From: Micromonospora aurantiaca ATCC 27029
GTDB taxonomy: Bacteria > Actinomycetota > Actinomycetes > Mycobacteriales > Micromonosporaceae
Assembly: GCF_000145235.1 (NCBI RefSeq)
Contig: NC_014391.1
Coordinates: forward strand, 682,001-746,000
DNA: 64,000 nt
Direction of reading: 5' to 3'
In this document: piece after piece, positions 53,538-62,183 of the stretch
Position numbering within the stretch: position 1 is the first letter of the stretch
Layout of the letters: every line of letters starts with the position of its first letter
The notes under the pieces: model-generated
Database searches by the model: none
What the model saw: only the letters and a program-made list of their open reading frames with translations
What the model was told of the DNA's origin: nothing
Made by a program: the position numbers and the translations under genes

Positions 53538-54206
53538 TCAGCCCCGGGGGATCGGCCCGGGTTTCGACTCCAGGTGCGACAACCCGTTCCAGGCCAGGTT
53601 CACCAGGTGCGCCGCCACCGTCTCCTTGCGCGGCTTGCGCACCTCCAGCCACCAGCGGCCGGTCAGCGCCACCATGCCCACCAGCGCCTGGGAGTAGAGC
53701 TCCGCCAGCTTCGGGTCGTACCCCCGGATGGAGAACTCGCCCGCCAGGATGTGCTCCACCTGGTGCGCCACGTCGTTCATCACGCTGCTGAAGTTGCCCG
53801 TCGCCGACATCAGCGGCGACTCCCGGACCAGCACCCGGAACCCGCTGGTCTCCTCCTCGATGTAGGTCAGCAGCGTCAGCGCGGCCTGCTCCAGCAGCTC
53901 CCGCGGGTTGCCCGCGGTCAGCGCCGTGGTGATCCGGTCAAGCAGCGCGCGGACCTCCCGGTCCACCACCACCGCGTAGAGCCCCTCCTTGCCGCCGAAG
54001 TGCTCGTAGACCACCGGCTTGGAGACCTTGGCGCGCGCCGCCACCTCCTCGATCGAGGTCGCGTCGAAGCCGCGCTCGGCGAAGATCTGCCGGGCGATCG
54101 AGATCAACTGCTCGCGCCGCTGCGTCGCGGACATCCGCACCCGGGAGGGCTTCGCCGCCGGCACGGGCCGCCGACGGGTGCGGTCGCTGCCGGATACGTC
54201 GGTCAC
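53538..54206 (-). CDS. TetR family transcriptional regulator
   Basis: A 222-residue regulator. The N-terminal HTH (QRREQLISIARQIFAERGFDATSIEEVAARAKVSKPVVYEHF) is classical TetR. The C-terminal domain is all-helical with a ligand pocket typical of lipid/drug regulators. GTG 54206 lies 6 nt after CAGGAT (leaderless). It converges on the DUF4383 gene and diverges from the HTH/LAGLIDADG-like pair; the target is not evident. Confidence 0.92.
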   Translation of the reverse strand: MTDVSGSDRTRRRPVPAAKPSRVRMSATQRREQLISIARQIFAERGFDATSIEEVAARAKVSKPVVYEHFGGKEGLYAVVVDREVRALLDRITTALTAGNPRELLEQAALTLLTYIEEETSGFRVLVRESPLMSATGNFSSVMNDVAHQVEHILAGEFSIRGYDPKLAELYSQALVGMVALTGRWWLEVRKPRKETVAAHLVNLAWNGLSHLESKPGPIPRG

Positions 54207-54278
54207 CCGTCCATCCTGCCAGGCGCGACGCTCTTGGTCAGACCGGCTGCTGTCGTACGGGTGTTCTAGTCTGCGCCG

Positions 54279-55127
54279 GTGACCGACCCCCTCGCCGCCG
54301 AGGTGCGGCGCCTGCGCGTGGACGAGCAGCTCTCCGTCGCCGAGATCCGGGCTCGCCTGGGCATCGGCCGCGACCGGGTGTACGCGCTGCTGCGCGGCGT
54401 CCCGCCGCCGGAGTGGACCCGCCGGCCGCGAGCCCGGGACGACACCCGTGCCGAGGCCCTGCGGCTGCGCGCGGCGGGCCGGTCGGTCAACCAGATCGCG
54501 GCGCAGCTCGGGGTGGCGAAGTCGACCGCGTACCAGTGGGTGCGCCACCTGCCGCTGGACCCGGACGACGCGACCGCGGAGCGGCGCCGCGAGCACTCGA
54601 AGGCGATGACGGAGGCGCGCTGGAGCGCGTACCGGGAGGCGCGGGACGCCGCCCAGGTCGCGGAGCACGCGCGCGCCGCCGGTGTGGTCGGCGGTCTCGG
54701 TGAGCGGGATCTGCTGATGCTGGGCGCGGCGATCTACTGGTGCGAGGGAGCCAAGTCCAAGCCCTGGCGGCCCCAGGGCCGGTTGGAGTTCGTCAACAGT
54801 GATCCCGGGCTGCTCGCCCTGTTCCTCGCGTTCCTGGCCTGCTGTGGGATCGGACGCGACGTGCCTGCCTATCGGCTCCTGATCCACGAGTCCGCCGATG
54901 TCGCGGCGGTGGAACGCTGGTGGGTGGAACGGCTGGCCCTTCCGCCGGAGCGGTTCGGCCGGGCGACCCTCAAACGGCACAACCCGGCGACGATGCGGCG
55001 GAACAACGGCGCGGACTACCACGGCTGCCTGGTGATCACCGTTCCTCGCAGCCGGCGGCTCTACTGGCGCATCGAGGGCGTGATGGCCGGAGTCGGGCAC
55101 GCGGTGGAGCAGGCGCGGGATGAGTGA
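54279..55127 (+). CDS. HTH plus LAGLIDADG-like protein, copy 1
   Basis: 282 residues. Two HTH-like segments come first: VAEIRARLGIGRDRVYALLRG (about 20-40) and VNQIAAQLGVAKSTAYQWVR (about 70-89). After a charged helix, LLMLGAAIYWCEGAKSK and LEFVNSDPGLLALFLAFL match the pattern of LAGLIDADG homing-endonuclease helices (LxGLxxGEG; NSDxxLLxxFLxFL). RATLKRHNPATMRRNNGADYHGCLVITV is a conserved C-terminal strand region. No intein or intron is nearby. GTG 54279 lies 6 nt after TAGTCT. It overlaps copy 2 by 8 bp. Role unknown. Confidence 0.7.
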   Translation: MTDPLAAEVRRLRVDEQLSVAEIRARLGIGRDRVYALLRGVPPPEWTRRPRARDDTRAEALRLRAAGRSVNQIAAQLGVAKSTAYQWVRHLPLDPDDATAERRREHSKAMTEARWSAYREARDAAQVAEHARAAGVVGGLGERDLLMLGAAIYWCEGAKSKPWRPQGRLEFVNSDPGLLALFLAFLACCGIGRDVPAYRLLIHESADVAAVERWWVERLALPPERFGRATLKRHNPATMRRNNGADYHGCLVITVPRSRRLYWRIEGVMAGVGHAVEQARDE

Positions 55128-55872
55128 CCAGTCGGACTCCACCGGTGGCCGCGGCCGACGTGCGGCGCTGACGGGCGCGGCGCACCGGCTTCGCGACGAG
55201 GGCTGCACCGTCGACGAGATCGCGGACCGGCTCGGCGTCGCCAAGTCGACCGCCTATCGCTGGGTGGGGCACATCCCGCTCGACGTCTCCTCCGAGGCCG
55301 CGGCGCAACGCCGTCGTGTGGCCGGCGAGCGGCGTGCGCTCAGTTGGGCGGAGAAGCGAACGCTGCGCGAGGCGGCCGAGTGCGAGGCGCAGAGGCGGGC
55401 GGCCGAGTGGGTCGGGATGCTCGCGTCGCGGGAACTGCTACTCGTCGGCGCTGTGCTCTACCTGTGCGAGGGCACGAAGAGTAAACCGGGCAACCTCCGA
55501 TACGACCTGACGTTCACCAACAGCGACATCCGCCTGGTGGAACTGTTCGTCCGCTTCGTCGAGACGACAGGGCGCAGCCGTCATGCGCTGAGATATCGCG
55601 TGGCCATCCACGAGAACGCCGACGCCGAGGCAGCCGGTCGATGGTGGGCGGCTGAGCTGGGCGTGGACTTCGGGTGCTTCCAGCGGCCGACGTTGAAGAG
55701 ACACCATCCCCGGACCACGCGAACCAATGTCGGGGCGGATTACCGGGGATGTCTCGTCGTGAGAGTGCCGCGGTCGCGCGACCTGTACCTGTGGATGAGC
55801 GGCGTGGTCGAGGGCATGGTCGCGGCCTCTGCCCCCGATCCGAGACCTCCCGAGGTGGACGACACCCGCTAA
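55120..55872 (+). CDS. HTH plus LAGLIDADG-like protein, copy 2
   Basis: A 250-residue paralogue of the preceding gene. One HTH (VDEIADRLGVAKSTAYRWVG), then the same LLVGAVLYLCEGTKSK and LTFTNSDIRLVELFVRFVETTG motifs and RPTLKRHHPRTTRTNVGADY. It lacks copy 1's first HTH segment. The Asp/Glu at the end of the LAGLIDADG-like helix (CEG) could be catalytic. ATG 55120 lies inside copy 1, so they are co-translated and might form a heterodimer. tRNA-Gln starts 16 bp after the stop. Confidence 0.7.
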   Translation: MSDQSDSTGGRGRRAALTGAAHRLRDEGCTVDEIADRLGVAKSTAYRWVGHIPLDVSSEAAAQRRRVAGERRALSWAEKRTLREAAECEAQRRAAEWVGMLASRELLLVGAVLYLCEGTKSKPGNLRYDLTFTNSDIRLVELFVRFVETTGRSRHALRYRVAIHENADAEAAGRWWAAELGVDFGCFQRPTLKRHHPRTTRTNVGADYRGCLVVRVPRSRDLYLWMSGVVEGMVAASAPDPRPPEVDDTR

Positions 55873-55887
55873 GCTGTCTGCGTCCCT

Positions 55888-55959
55888 TCGGCCGTGGTGT
55901 AACTGGCAACACCCAAGATTTTGGTTCTTGTGTTTCAGGTTCGAATCCTGGCGGCCGAG
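55888..55959 (+). tRNA. tRNA-Gln (anticodon TTG)
   Basis: 72 nt. Acceptor TCGGCCG pairs fully with CGGCCGA. The anticodon stem CAAGA/TCTTG holds loop TTTTGGT, anticodon TTG (reads CAA). The T arm contains GTTCGAAT. CCA is not encoded. It lies 103 bp upstream of glmU. Confidence 0.95.
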
Positions 55960-56061
55960 CAGTTCCAGGTATAGGCGCCCTTCTTGGGGTACGCGGCAAC
56001 CTGCCAGCTGGTCTGGTTAGCATGACCGCGAGACTGTCGCCGTCCCGACGGGAGCCACGTC

Positions 56062-57525
56062 GTGTCCCAGCCCCACCTCCGCACCGTTGTCGTGCTCGCC
56101 GCCGGTGAGGGCAAGCGGATGAAGTCGTCCCTGCCCAAGGTGCTGCACCCGCTGCTCGGCCGTACCCTGCTCGGTCACGTCCTGGCCGCGGCCGGTCCGC
56201 TGGGCGCGGACCGCTCGGTGGTCGTGGTCGGCCACGGCGCCGACCAGGTCCGGGAGCACCTGACCGAGGTCGCCCCGGGTGCCACGCCGGTGCTCCAGGA
56301 GCGCCAGCTCGGCACCGGGCACGCGGTCCGCATCGCGCTGGACGCGGTGCCGGACGCGACCGGCACCGTCGTGGTGATCAACGGGGACGTGCCGCTGCTG
56401 CGGCCGGAGACGGTCCAGGCGCTCGTCGAGGCGCACGAGGAGGCCGCCGCGGCGGCGACAGTGCTGGCCGCCGAGGTGCCGGACCCGACCGGTCTGGGCC
56501 GGATCGTGCGGGACGCGCAGGGGCACCTGGAGCAGATCGTCGAGGAGCGCGACGCCACCCCCCAGCAGCGCGCGCTGCGGGAGATCAACGCGGGCATCTA
56601 CGCGTTCGACGCGGCTCGCCTGCGGGAGGCGCTGGGCAAGCTCTCCACGGACAACGACCAGGGCGAGGAGTACCTGACCGACGTCTTCGCGCTGCTGCGC
56701 GACGCCGGTGAGCCGGTGGCCGTGCACTGCGCCGCCGACCACGTGGAGACGCTCGGCTGCAACGACCGGGTCGAGCTGGCCGCGCTGCGCCGCCTGCTGC
56801 GCGACCGGATCAACGAGGGCTGGATGCGTACCGGGGTCAGCATCCTCGACCCGCACACCACCTGGATCGACGTGACCGTGACCGTCGAGCGGGACGCGGT
56901 GATCGACCAGAACACGCAGCTCCAGGGCGCGACAGTGGTCGGCGAGGGCGCGCTCGTCGGCCCGGACACCACGCTCGTGGACACGGTTGTGGGCGCGGGC
57001 GCGAGCATCGTGCGCAGCCACGCGCTCGGCGCCGAGGTGGGCCCGCAGGCGAGCGTCGGCCCGTACGCGTACCTGCGGCCGGAGTCGCGGCTGGGCCGTA
57101 AGGCGAAGGTCGGCACGTTCGTGGAGACCAAGAAGGCGTCGATCGGTGACGGGTCGAAGGTGCCGCACCTGTCGTACGTGGGCGACGCGACGATCGGCGA
57201 CCACAGCAACATCGGCGCGGCCACCGTCTTCGTCAACTACGACGGGGTACGCAAGCACCACACCACCATCGGCAGTCACGCCCGTACCGGAGCGGACAAC
57301 ATGTTCGTGGCGCCGGTGCGGGTGGGCGACGGCGCGTACACCGCTGCGGGCTCGGTGATCACCGGAGACGTGCCGCCGGGCGCGATGGCGGTGGCGCGTG
57401 GTCAGCAGCGCAACGTGGAGGGCTGGGTGCTGCGCAAGCGGGCCGGTACGGACGCCGCGGAGGCGGCGCGGCGGGCCGGTGAGGGTGCGCCGGACACGGG
57501 CGGCGCCGCAAGCGAAGGTGACTGA
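56062..57525 (+). CDS. glmU: bifunctional UDP-GlcNAc pyrophosphorylase / GlcN-1-P acetyltransferase
   Basis: A 487-residue two-domain enzyme making UDP-N-acetylglucosamine for peptidoglycan. The N-terminal uridyltransferase has VVVLAAGEGKRMKSSLPKVLH. The C-terminal left-handed beta helix has hexapeptide repeats (VVGEGALVGPDT, VGPYAYLRPESRLG) and KKASIGDGSKVPHLSYVGDA and NIGAATVFVNYDG for acetyl transfer. A 30-residue charged tail is typical of actinobacteria. GTG 56062. The glmU-prs-rplY-pth order is conserved. Confidence 0.97.
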   Translation: MSQPHLRTVVVLAAGEGKRMKSSLPKVLHPLLGRTLLGHVLAAAGPLGADRSVVVVGHGADQVREHLTEVAPGATPVLQERQLGTGHAVRIALDAVPDATGTVVVINGDVPLLRPETVQALVEAHEEAAAAATVLAAEVPDPTGLGRIVRDAQGHLEQIVEERDATPQQRALREINAGIYAFDAARLREALGKLSTDNDQGEEYLTDVFALLRDAGEPVAVHCAADHVETLGCNDRVELAALRRLLRDRINEGWMRTGVSILDPHTTWIDVTVTVERDAVIDQNTQLQGATVVGEGALVGPDTTLVDTVVGAGASIVRSHALGAEVGPQASVGPYAYLRPESRLGRKAKVGTFVETKKASIGDGSKVPHLSYVGDATIGDHSNIGAATVFVNYDGVRKHHTTIGSHARTGADNMFVAPVRVGDGAYTAAGSVITGDVPPGAMAVARGQQRNVEGWVLRKRAGTDAAEAARRAGEGAPDTGGAASEGD

Positions 57526-57641
57526 ATCCACGGGGATCGGCGGGCCGTGGGTGAATCGCTGAACCGGGGGCATACTGCAACCGAACAGTCCCCGGCCCCA
57601 CCGCCGCCGGGCACCACCGACATACGGGAGCAGACGGGCCC

Positions 57642-58622
57642 ATGGGCAGCATCGTCGCCGAAAACCGCAAGAGCCTGATGCTCTTCTCCGGGAGGGGTTT
57701 TCCGGAGCTGGCCAAGGAGATCGGTGAGGTGCTCGGCGTCGCGCCGACGCCGGCCGACGCGTACGACTTCGCCAACGGCGAGATCTTCGTACGGTACAAG
57801 GACTCGGTCCGTGGTTCGGACGCCTTCGTGGTGCAGTCCGTGACGCACGGCGTGAACACCTGGGTCATGGAGACCCTGATCATGGTCGACGCGCTGAAGC
57901 GCGGCTCGGCCAAGCGGATCACCGTGGTACTGCCGTTCTACCCGTACTCGCGGCAGGACAAGAAGCACCGCGGCCGGGAGCCGATCTCGGCCCGGCTGAT
58001 CGCGGATCTGCTGAAGACGGCGGGCGCGAACCGGATCCTGACCGTGGACCTGCACACCGCGCAGATCCAGGGCTTCTTCGACGGCCCGGTGGACCACCTG
58101 TTCGCGATGGACGTGCTGGCCGAGTACGTGGAGCACAAGTACGCGGGCCGGCCGATGACCGTGGTCGCGCCGGACTCGGGCCGGGTACGCGTGGCCGAGC
58201 GCTGGACCGACCGGCTGGGCGGCTGCCCGCTGGCGTTCATCCACAAGACCCGCGATCCGCTCAAGCCGAACCAGGTGGTGGCGAACCGGGTGGTCGGTGA
58301 GGTCGAGGGCCGGGTGTGCCTGATCGTGGACGACATGATCGACACCGGTGGCACGATCACCAAGGCGGCGGACATCCTCAAGGAGCAGGGCGCGGCGGAG
58401 ATCGTGGTCGCCTCGACCCACGCGCTGCTGTCCGACCCGGCGACGGAGCGGCTGAAGAACAGCCCGATCAGCGAGGTCGTGGTGACGAACACGCTGCCGC
58501 TGCCGTCGGAGAAGCAGCTGGACAAGCTGACCGTACTGTCGATCGCCCCGCTGCTGGCGCGGGCGATCCGGGAGGTCTTCGACGACGGCTCGGTGACCAC
58601 CCTGTTCGGTGGCCTGAGCTGA
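57642..58622 (+). CDS. prs: ribose-phosphate pyrophosphokinase
   Basis: A 326-residue enzyme making PRPP from ribose-5-phosphate and ATP. Signatures are LMLFSGRGFPELAKEI, FANGEIFVRY, PYSRQDKKHRGREPISA, the PRPP loop VCLIVDDMIDTGGTI and VDLHTAQIQGFF. Standard class I length. ATG 57642 has GGGAG upstream. It follows glmU with 116 bp between, so it may have its own promoter. Confidence 0.97.
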   Translation: MGSIVAENRKSLMLFSGRGFPELAKEIGEVLGVAPTPADAYDFANGEIFVRYKDSVRGSDAFVVQSVTHGVNTWVMETLIMVDALKRGSAKRITVVLPFYPYSRQDKKHRGREPISARLIADLLKTAGANRILTVDLHTAQIQGFFDGPVDHLFAMDVLAEYVEHKYAGRPMTVVAPDSGRVRVAERWTDRLGGCPLAFIHKTRDPLKPNQVVANRVVGEVEGRVCLIVDDMIDTGGTITKAADILKEQGAAEIVVASTHALLSDPATERLKNSPISEVVVTNTLPLPSEKQLDKLTVLSIAPLLARAIREVFDDGSVTTLFGGLS

Positions 58623-58906
58623 GCGTGCGGTCCGGTCGCCGGGAGTTCCCGGCGGCCGGGCCGATGCCCTGCGGAACCGGCGGGGCGGTGATATGGGGGA
58701 CTGCCGGAGAGCCGGGAATTCCCTCGGGTAGACTGGTGCGGTTGCCACGGCGAGGGTGCCCGGCGGGCTGCTGACAAGCACCGCACGGAGGCGCCGTCAT
58801 CGACGCGGTGCTCCGGGCGGTCGTTCATGACCCTAGCCCCAGCGAGCCCCTCGCCCCAGCACCGCCAGACGACAAGCCGCCGCAGCGAAGCATCAGGAGT
58901 TTCCCC
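58623..58906 (+). other. 284-bp leader region of rplY
   Basis: Holds a tight hairpin just after prs (CGCCGGGA / TCCCGGCG, 58637-58654), a -10-like TAGACT at 58729-58734, and an untranslated leader of about 165 nt. AGCACCGC (58777-58784) can pair with GCGGTGCT (58805-58812). A longer in-frame ORF start at 58808 is unlikely because AGGAG lies directly before GTG 58907. No separate gene is seen. Confidence 0.55.
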
Positions 58907-59602
58907 GTGTCCGAGGTAAAGATCAGCGCCGAGCCCCGTACCGAGTTCGGCAAGGGTGGTGCCCGTCGTACCCGCCGGGCCGGCAAGGTGCCCGCCGTGC
59001 TGTACGGCCACGGCGAGAAGCCCAAGCACATCGCGCTTCCGGCGCGGGAGTTCGCCGCCGCGATCCGTAAGGGCGGCGCGAACCAGCTCTTCGCGATCGA
59101 GGTCAGCGACGGCACCCAGGTGCTGGCGCTGCCGAAGGCGATCCAGCGTGACCCGATCAAGGACACCTTCGAGCACGTGGACCTGCTGCTGGTCCGCCGT
59201 GGCGAGAAGGTCACCGTCGAGGTCCCGGTCCAGCTGACCGGTGAGGCCGCGAAGGACACCCTGATCGTGCACGACCACGACACGCTGTCGGTGACCGCCG
59301 ACGCGACCAAGGTGCCGGACCACCTGGAGGCGTCGATCGAGGGCGCCGAGCCGGGCACCACGATCACCGCCGCCGACGTCGAGCTGCCGGCCGGCGTCGA
59401 GCTGGCCACCGACGAGGAGACCGCTGTCGCCTCGGTGACCGCCGCTCCGACCGCCGAGCAGCTCGAGGCCACCCTCCCCGAGGTCGAGGAGGCCACCGAG
59501 GAGGCCGAGGCCGAGGTCGGCGAGGAGACCGCCGAGGGTGCCGAGGGCGCTCCGGCCGCCGAGGGCGAGGAGGCCCCGGCCGAGGCGAAGACCGAGGCCT
59601 GA
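58907..59602 (+). CDS. rplY: 50S ribosomal protein L25/general stress protein Ctc
   Basis: 231 residues. The L25 domain that binds 5S rRNA covers about 1-95 ([51 protein letters not shown]). A Ctc-type C-terminal domain follows to about 185. The last 45 residues are acidic and Ala/Glu-rich. GTG 58907 has AGGAG seven bases upstream. A structured leader of about 165 nt suggests autoregulation, as for many r-protein genes. Confidence 0.93.
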   Translation: MSEVKISAEPRTEFGKGGARRTRRAGKVPAVLYGHGEKPKHIALPAREFAAAIRKGGANQLFAIEVSDGTQVLALPKAIQRDPIKDTFEHVDLLLVRRGEKVTVEVPVQLTGEAAKDTLIVHDHDTLSVTADATKVPDHLEASIEGAEPGTTITAADVELPAGVELATDEETAVASVTAAPTAEQLEATLPEVEEATEEAEAEVGEETAEGAEGAPAAEGEEAPAEAKTEA

Positions 59603-59620
59603 CCGGTCCGCAAGGCTGTG

Positions 59621-59655
59621 CGACAGGCGTCCCCGGTTCCCGGGGGCGCCTGTCG
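59621..59655 (+). terminator. terminator hairpin after rplY
   Basis: CGACAGGCG-CCCCGG pairs with CCGGGG-CGCCTGTCG, a 16-bp stem with one T-G wobble. No T-run. Confidence 0.75.
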
Positions 59656-59705
59656 GCGTATCGGGACGGCTGGTCGGGCGAGCGAGCGGGAAGGGGCGTC
59701 GGGTG

Positions 59706-60293
59706 ATGGACGAGGCGGGACCGTGGCTGGTGGTCGGCCTGGGCAACCCCGGCCGGGAGTACGCGGGCAACCGGCACAACGTCGGCTTCATGGTGGCCGA
59801 CCTGCTGGCGGCCCGGGTGGGCGCGAAGTTCGGGCGGCACAAGCGTGCGATGGCCGAGGCTGCGGAGGGGCGGCTGGGGTTCGGCGGTCCGAAGCTGGTG
59901 CTGCTGAAGCCGTTGACGTACATGAACCTCTCCGGCGGTCCGGTGGCCGGGCTGGCGCAGTTCCACAAGATCCCGCCGGCGCACGTGATCGCGGTGCACG
60001 ACGAGCTGGACATCCCGTACGGGCAGGTGCGGGTGAAGTGCGGCGGCGGCGAGGGCGGGCACAACGGCCTGCGCTCGATGTCGAAGTCGCTCGGCACCAA
60101 GGACTACGTGCGGGTGCGGTTCGGCATCGGCCGGCCGCCGGGCCGGCAGGACCCGGCTGACTACGTACTCTCGGATTTCTCTTCGTCGGAGCGCAAGGAG
60201 CTGGAGTTCCTGGTGGACCGCGCGGCGGACGTGGTGGAGTCCGTGGTTCTGAAGGGCGTGGAGCCGACGCAGAACCTGTACCACGGGGGTTGA
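59706..60293 (+). CDS. pth: peptidyl-tRNA hydrolase
   Basis: A 195-residue enzyme that recycles peptidyl-tRNA. The active site includes Asn and His in [33 protein letters not shown] and [28 protein letters not shown]. Length matches bacterial Pth. GGAAGGGG lies 8 nt before ATG 59706; GTG 59703 is also possible. Confidence 0.96.
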   Translation: MDEAGPWLVVGLGNPGREYAGNRHNVGFMVADLLAARVGAKFGRHKRAMAEAAEGRLGFGGPKLVLLKPLTYMNLSGGPVAGLAQFHKIPPAHVIAVHDELDIPYGQVRVKCGGGEGGHNGLRSMSKSLGTKDYVRVRFGIGRPPGRQDPADYVLSDFSSSERKELEFLVDRAADVVESVVLKGVEPTQNLYHGG

Positions 60294-60358
60294 GCGGCGG
60301 GGCGGAGCCCGGCCGGTAGCCTCGGGCGACGGGAGCGAAGGCGGGTGACGGGAGCAGC

Positions 60359-61192
60359 ATGGGCAGTCCTCCGATGATCGACGGCGGGTTCGCCCGGTGG
60401 CTGGCGTCCCGGGCCGGTCAGGCGCTGACGGCCCTGCGCGCGGAGATGGGCTTCGCCGACGCGGGCGCGCTCCGGTCGGCCGGCGACAAGGTCTCGCACG
60501 ATCTGATCCGCACCGAGCTGGCGAAGTGGCGGCCGGCGGACGCGGTGCTGTCGGAGGAGGACGAGGGCTCGCGGCTGGCCTGGACGGCGGAGGTGACAGA
60601 CGCGGCGCTGTCGCGCCTGACCGCGGACCGGGTCTGGATCGTCGACCCGCTGGACGGCACCCGGGAGTACGCGGAGGAGGGGCGCGCGGACTGGGCGGTG
60701 CACGTGGCGCTCTGGTCGCGTAACGCGTCGCGGCCGCACGGTCTGGTGGCGGGCGCGGTGGCGCTGCCGGCCCAGCACCGGGTGCTCGGCACGGACCACC
60801 CGCCGGCGTACCCGCCGATGACAGTGGAGGCGGCCACCGGGGGCGGCGCGCGGGTCATCCGCTTGGCGGCCAGCCGTAGCCGTCCGCCGGTTTTCCTGAC
60901 CGACCTGGCAGAGGACGTCGGCGCTCATCTGGTTCCGATGGGCTCGGCGGGCGCGAAGATCGCCGCCGTGGTCACGGGTGAGGTCGACGCGTACATCCAC
61001 GCGGGCGGTCAGTACGAGTGGGATTCGGCCGCTCCGGTCGCTGTGGCGACGGCCACCGGTCTGCATGCTTCCCGGATCGACGGTTCTGCGCTGAAATACA
61101 ACGGGGCCGACCCGCGCCTACCGGATCTGCTGGTCTGCCGCAAGGATCTCGCGAGTCGGTTGCTTGCAGCGTTGCAGCGGCATTCCGGGTAA
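60359..61192 (+). CDS. cysQ: 3'(2'),5'-bisphosphate nucleotidase, CysQ-like
   Basis: A 277-residue inositol-monophosphatase-fold enzyme. Metal motifs are SEEDEG, WIVDPLDGTREY and the late QYEWDSAAPVAVA. In sulfate assimilation it dephosphorylates PAP to AMP. It lies directly upstream of cysD-cysN. GGGAGCAGC precedes ATG 60359. Related inositol phosphatases share the motifs, but the context favours CysQ. Confidence 0.9.
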   Translation: MGSPPMIDGGFARWLASRAGQALTALRAEMGFADAGALRSAGDKVSHDLIRTELAKWRPADAVLSEEDEGSRLAWTAEVTDAALSRLTADRVWIVDPLDGTREYAEEGRADWAVHVALWSRNASRPHGLVAGAVALPAQHRVLGTDHPPAYPPMTVEAATGGGARVIRLAASRSRPPVFLTDLAEDVGAHLVPMGSAGAKIAAVVTGEVDAYIHAGGQYEWDSAAPVAVATATGLHASRIDGSALKYNGADPRLPDLLVCRKDLASRLLAALQRHSG

Positions 61193-61271
61193 CCTGAGCG
61201 TTCTTCTTCACGAGTCCGACCTGAAAGGTCTGGAATCCGATGTACGGATCCGTGCGAATCGAGTTCGTGTC

Positions 61272-62183
61272 ATGACGTCCCCCGCCGCGTACCAGGTGTC
61301 GCACCTCGACGCGCTCGAGGCGGAGAGCATCTTCGTGATGCGCGAGGTCGTCGCCGAGATGGAACGGCCGGTGCTGCTGTTCTCCGGCGGCAAGGACTCG
61401 ATCGTGATGCTCCGGTTGGCCCAGAAGGCGTTCGCGCCGGCCAACATCCCCTTCCCGGTGATGCACGTGGACACCGGGCACAACTTCCCCGAGGTGCTCG
61501 ACTACCGCGATCAGCGGGTGGCCGAGCTGGGCCTGCAGCTCATCGTGGCGAGCGTGCCGGAGGCGCTGAACAAGGGCCTGGTCCGCGAGTCGGCCGACGG
61601 CATGCGCAACCGGATCCAGACGCCGGTGCTGCTGGAGGCGGTGGAGAAGCACCGCTTCGACGCGCTGTTCGGCGGCGCCCGGCGCGACGAGGAGAAGGCG
61701 CGGGCCAAGGAGCGGGTGTTCAGCTTCCGCGACGAGTTCGGCCAGTGGGATCCGAAGAACCAGCGTCCGGAGCTGTGGGCGCTCTACAACGGCCGGCACC
61801 ACCCGGGCGAGTCGATCCGGGTGTTCCCGCTGTCGAACTGGACCGAGCTGGACGTCTGGCACTACATCGAGCGGGAGCGGATCCCGCTGCCGTCGATCTA
61901 CTACGCGCACGAGCGCGAGGTGATCGAGCGCGACGGCATGCTCTACGCGGTGAACGAGTTCTTCCGGGCGCGCGCCGGTGAGCAGCCGTTCAAGGCCCAG
62001 GTGCGGTACCGGACCGTGGGTGACGCCTCCTGCACCGCGGCGGTCCGCTCGGACGCCGACACGGTGGAGAAGGTGATCGAGGAGGTGGCCGCCACGCGGA
62101 TCACCGAGCGCGGCGCGACCCGCGGCGACGACCGGGTCAGCGAGGCCGCCATGGAGGACCGCAAGCGAGAGGGCTACTTCTGA
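61272..62183 (+). CDS. cysD: sulfate adenylyltransferase subunit 2
   Basis: A 303-residue subunit that adenylates sulfate to APS. PP-loop LLFSGGKDSIVMLRLA, then FPVMHVDTGHNFPEVLDYRD, GGARRDEEKARAKERVFSFRD and the C-terminal RTVGDASCTAAV. ATG 61272 is chosen over upstream in-frame positions. Stop TGA overlaps cysN ATG (TGATG). Confidence 0.96.
   Translation: MTSPAAYQVSHLDALEAESIFVMREVVAEMERPVLLFSGGKDSIVMLRLAQKAFAPANIPFPVMHVDTGHNFPEVLDYRDQRVAELGLQLIVASVPEALNKGLVRESADGMRNRIQTPVLLEAVEKHRFDALFGGARRDEEKARAKERVFSFRDEFGQWDPKNQRPELWALYNGRHHPGESIRVFPLSNWTELDVWHYIERERIPLPSIYYAHEREVIERDGMLYAVNEFFRARAGEQPFKAQVRYRTVGDASCTAAVRSDADTVEKVIEEVAATRITERGATRGDDRVSEAAMEDRKREGYF

Noticed and set aside
58808..58906. 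Longer N-terminus for L25
   Set aside because: The extra 33 codons are Pro-rich and do not resemble L25, and AGGAG precedes GTG 58907.
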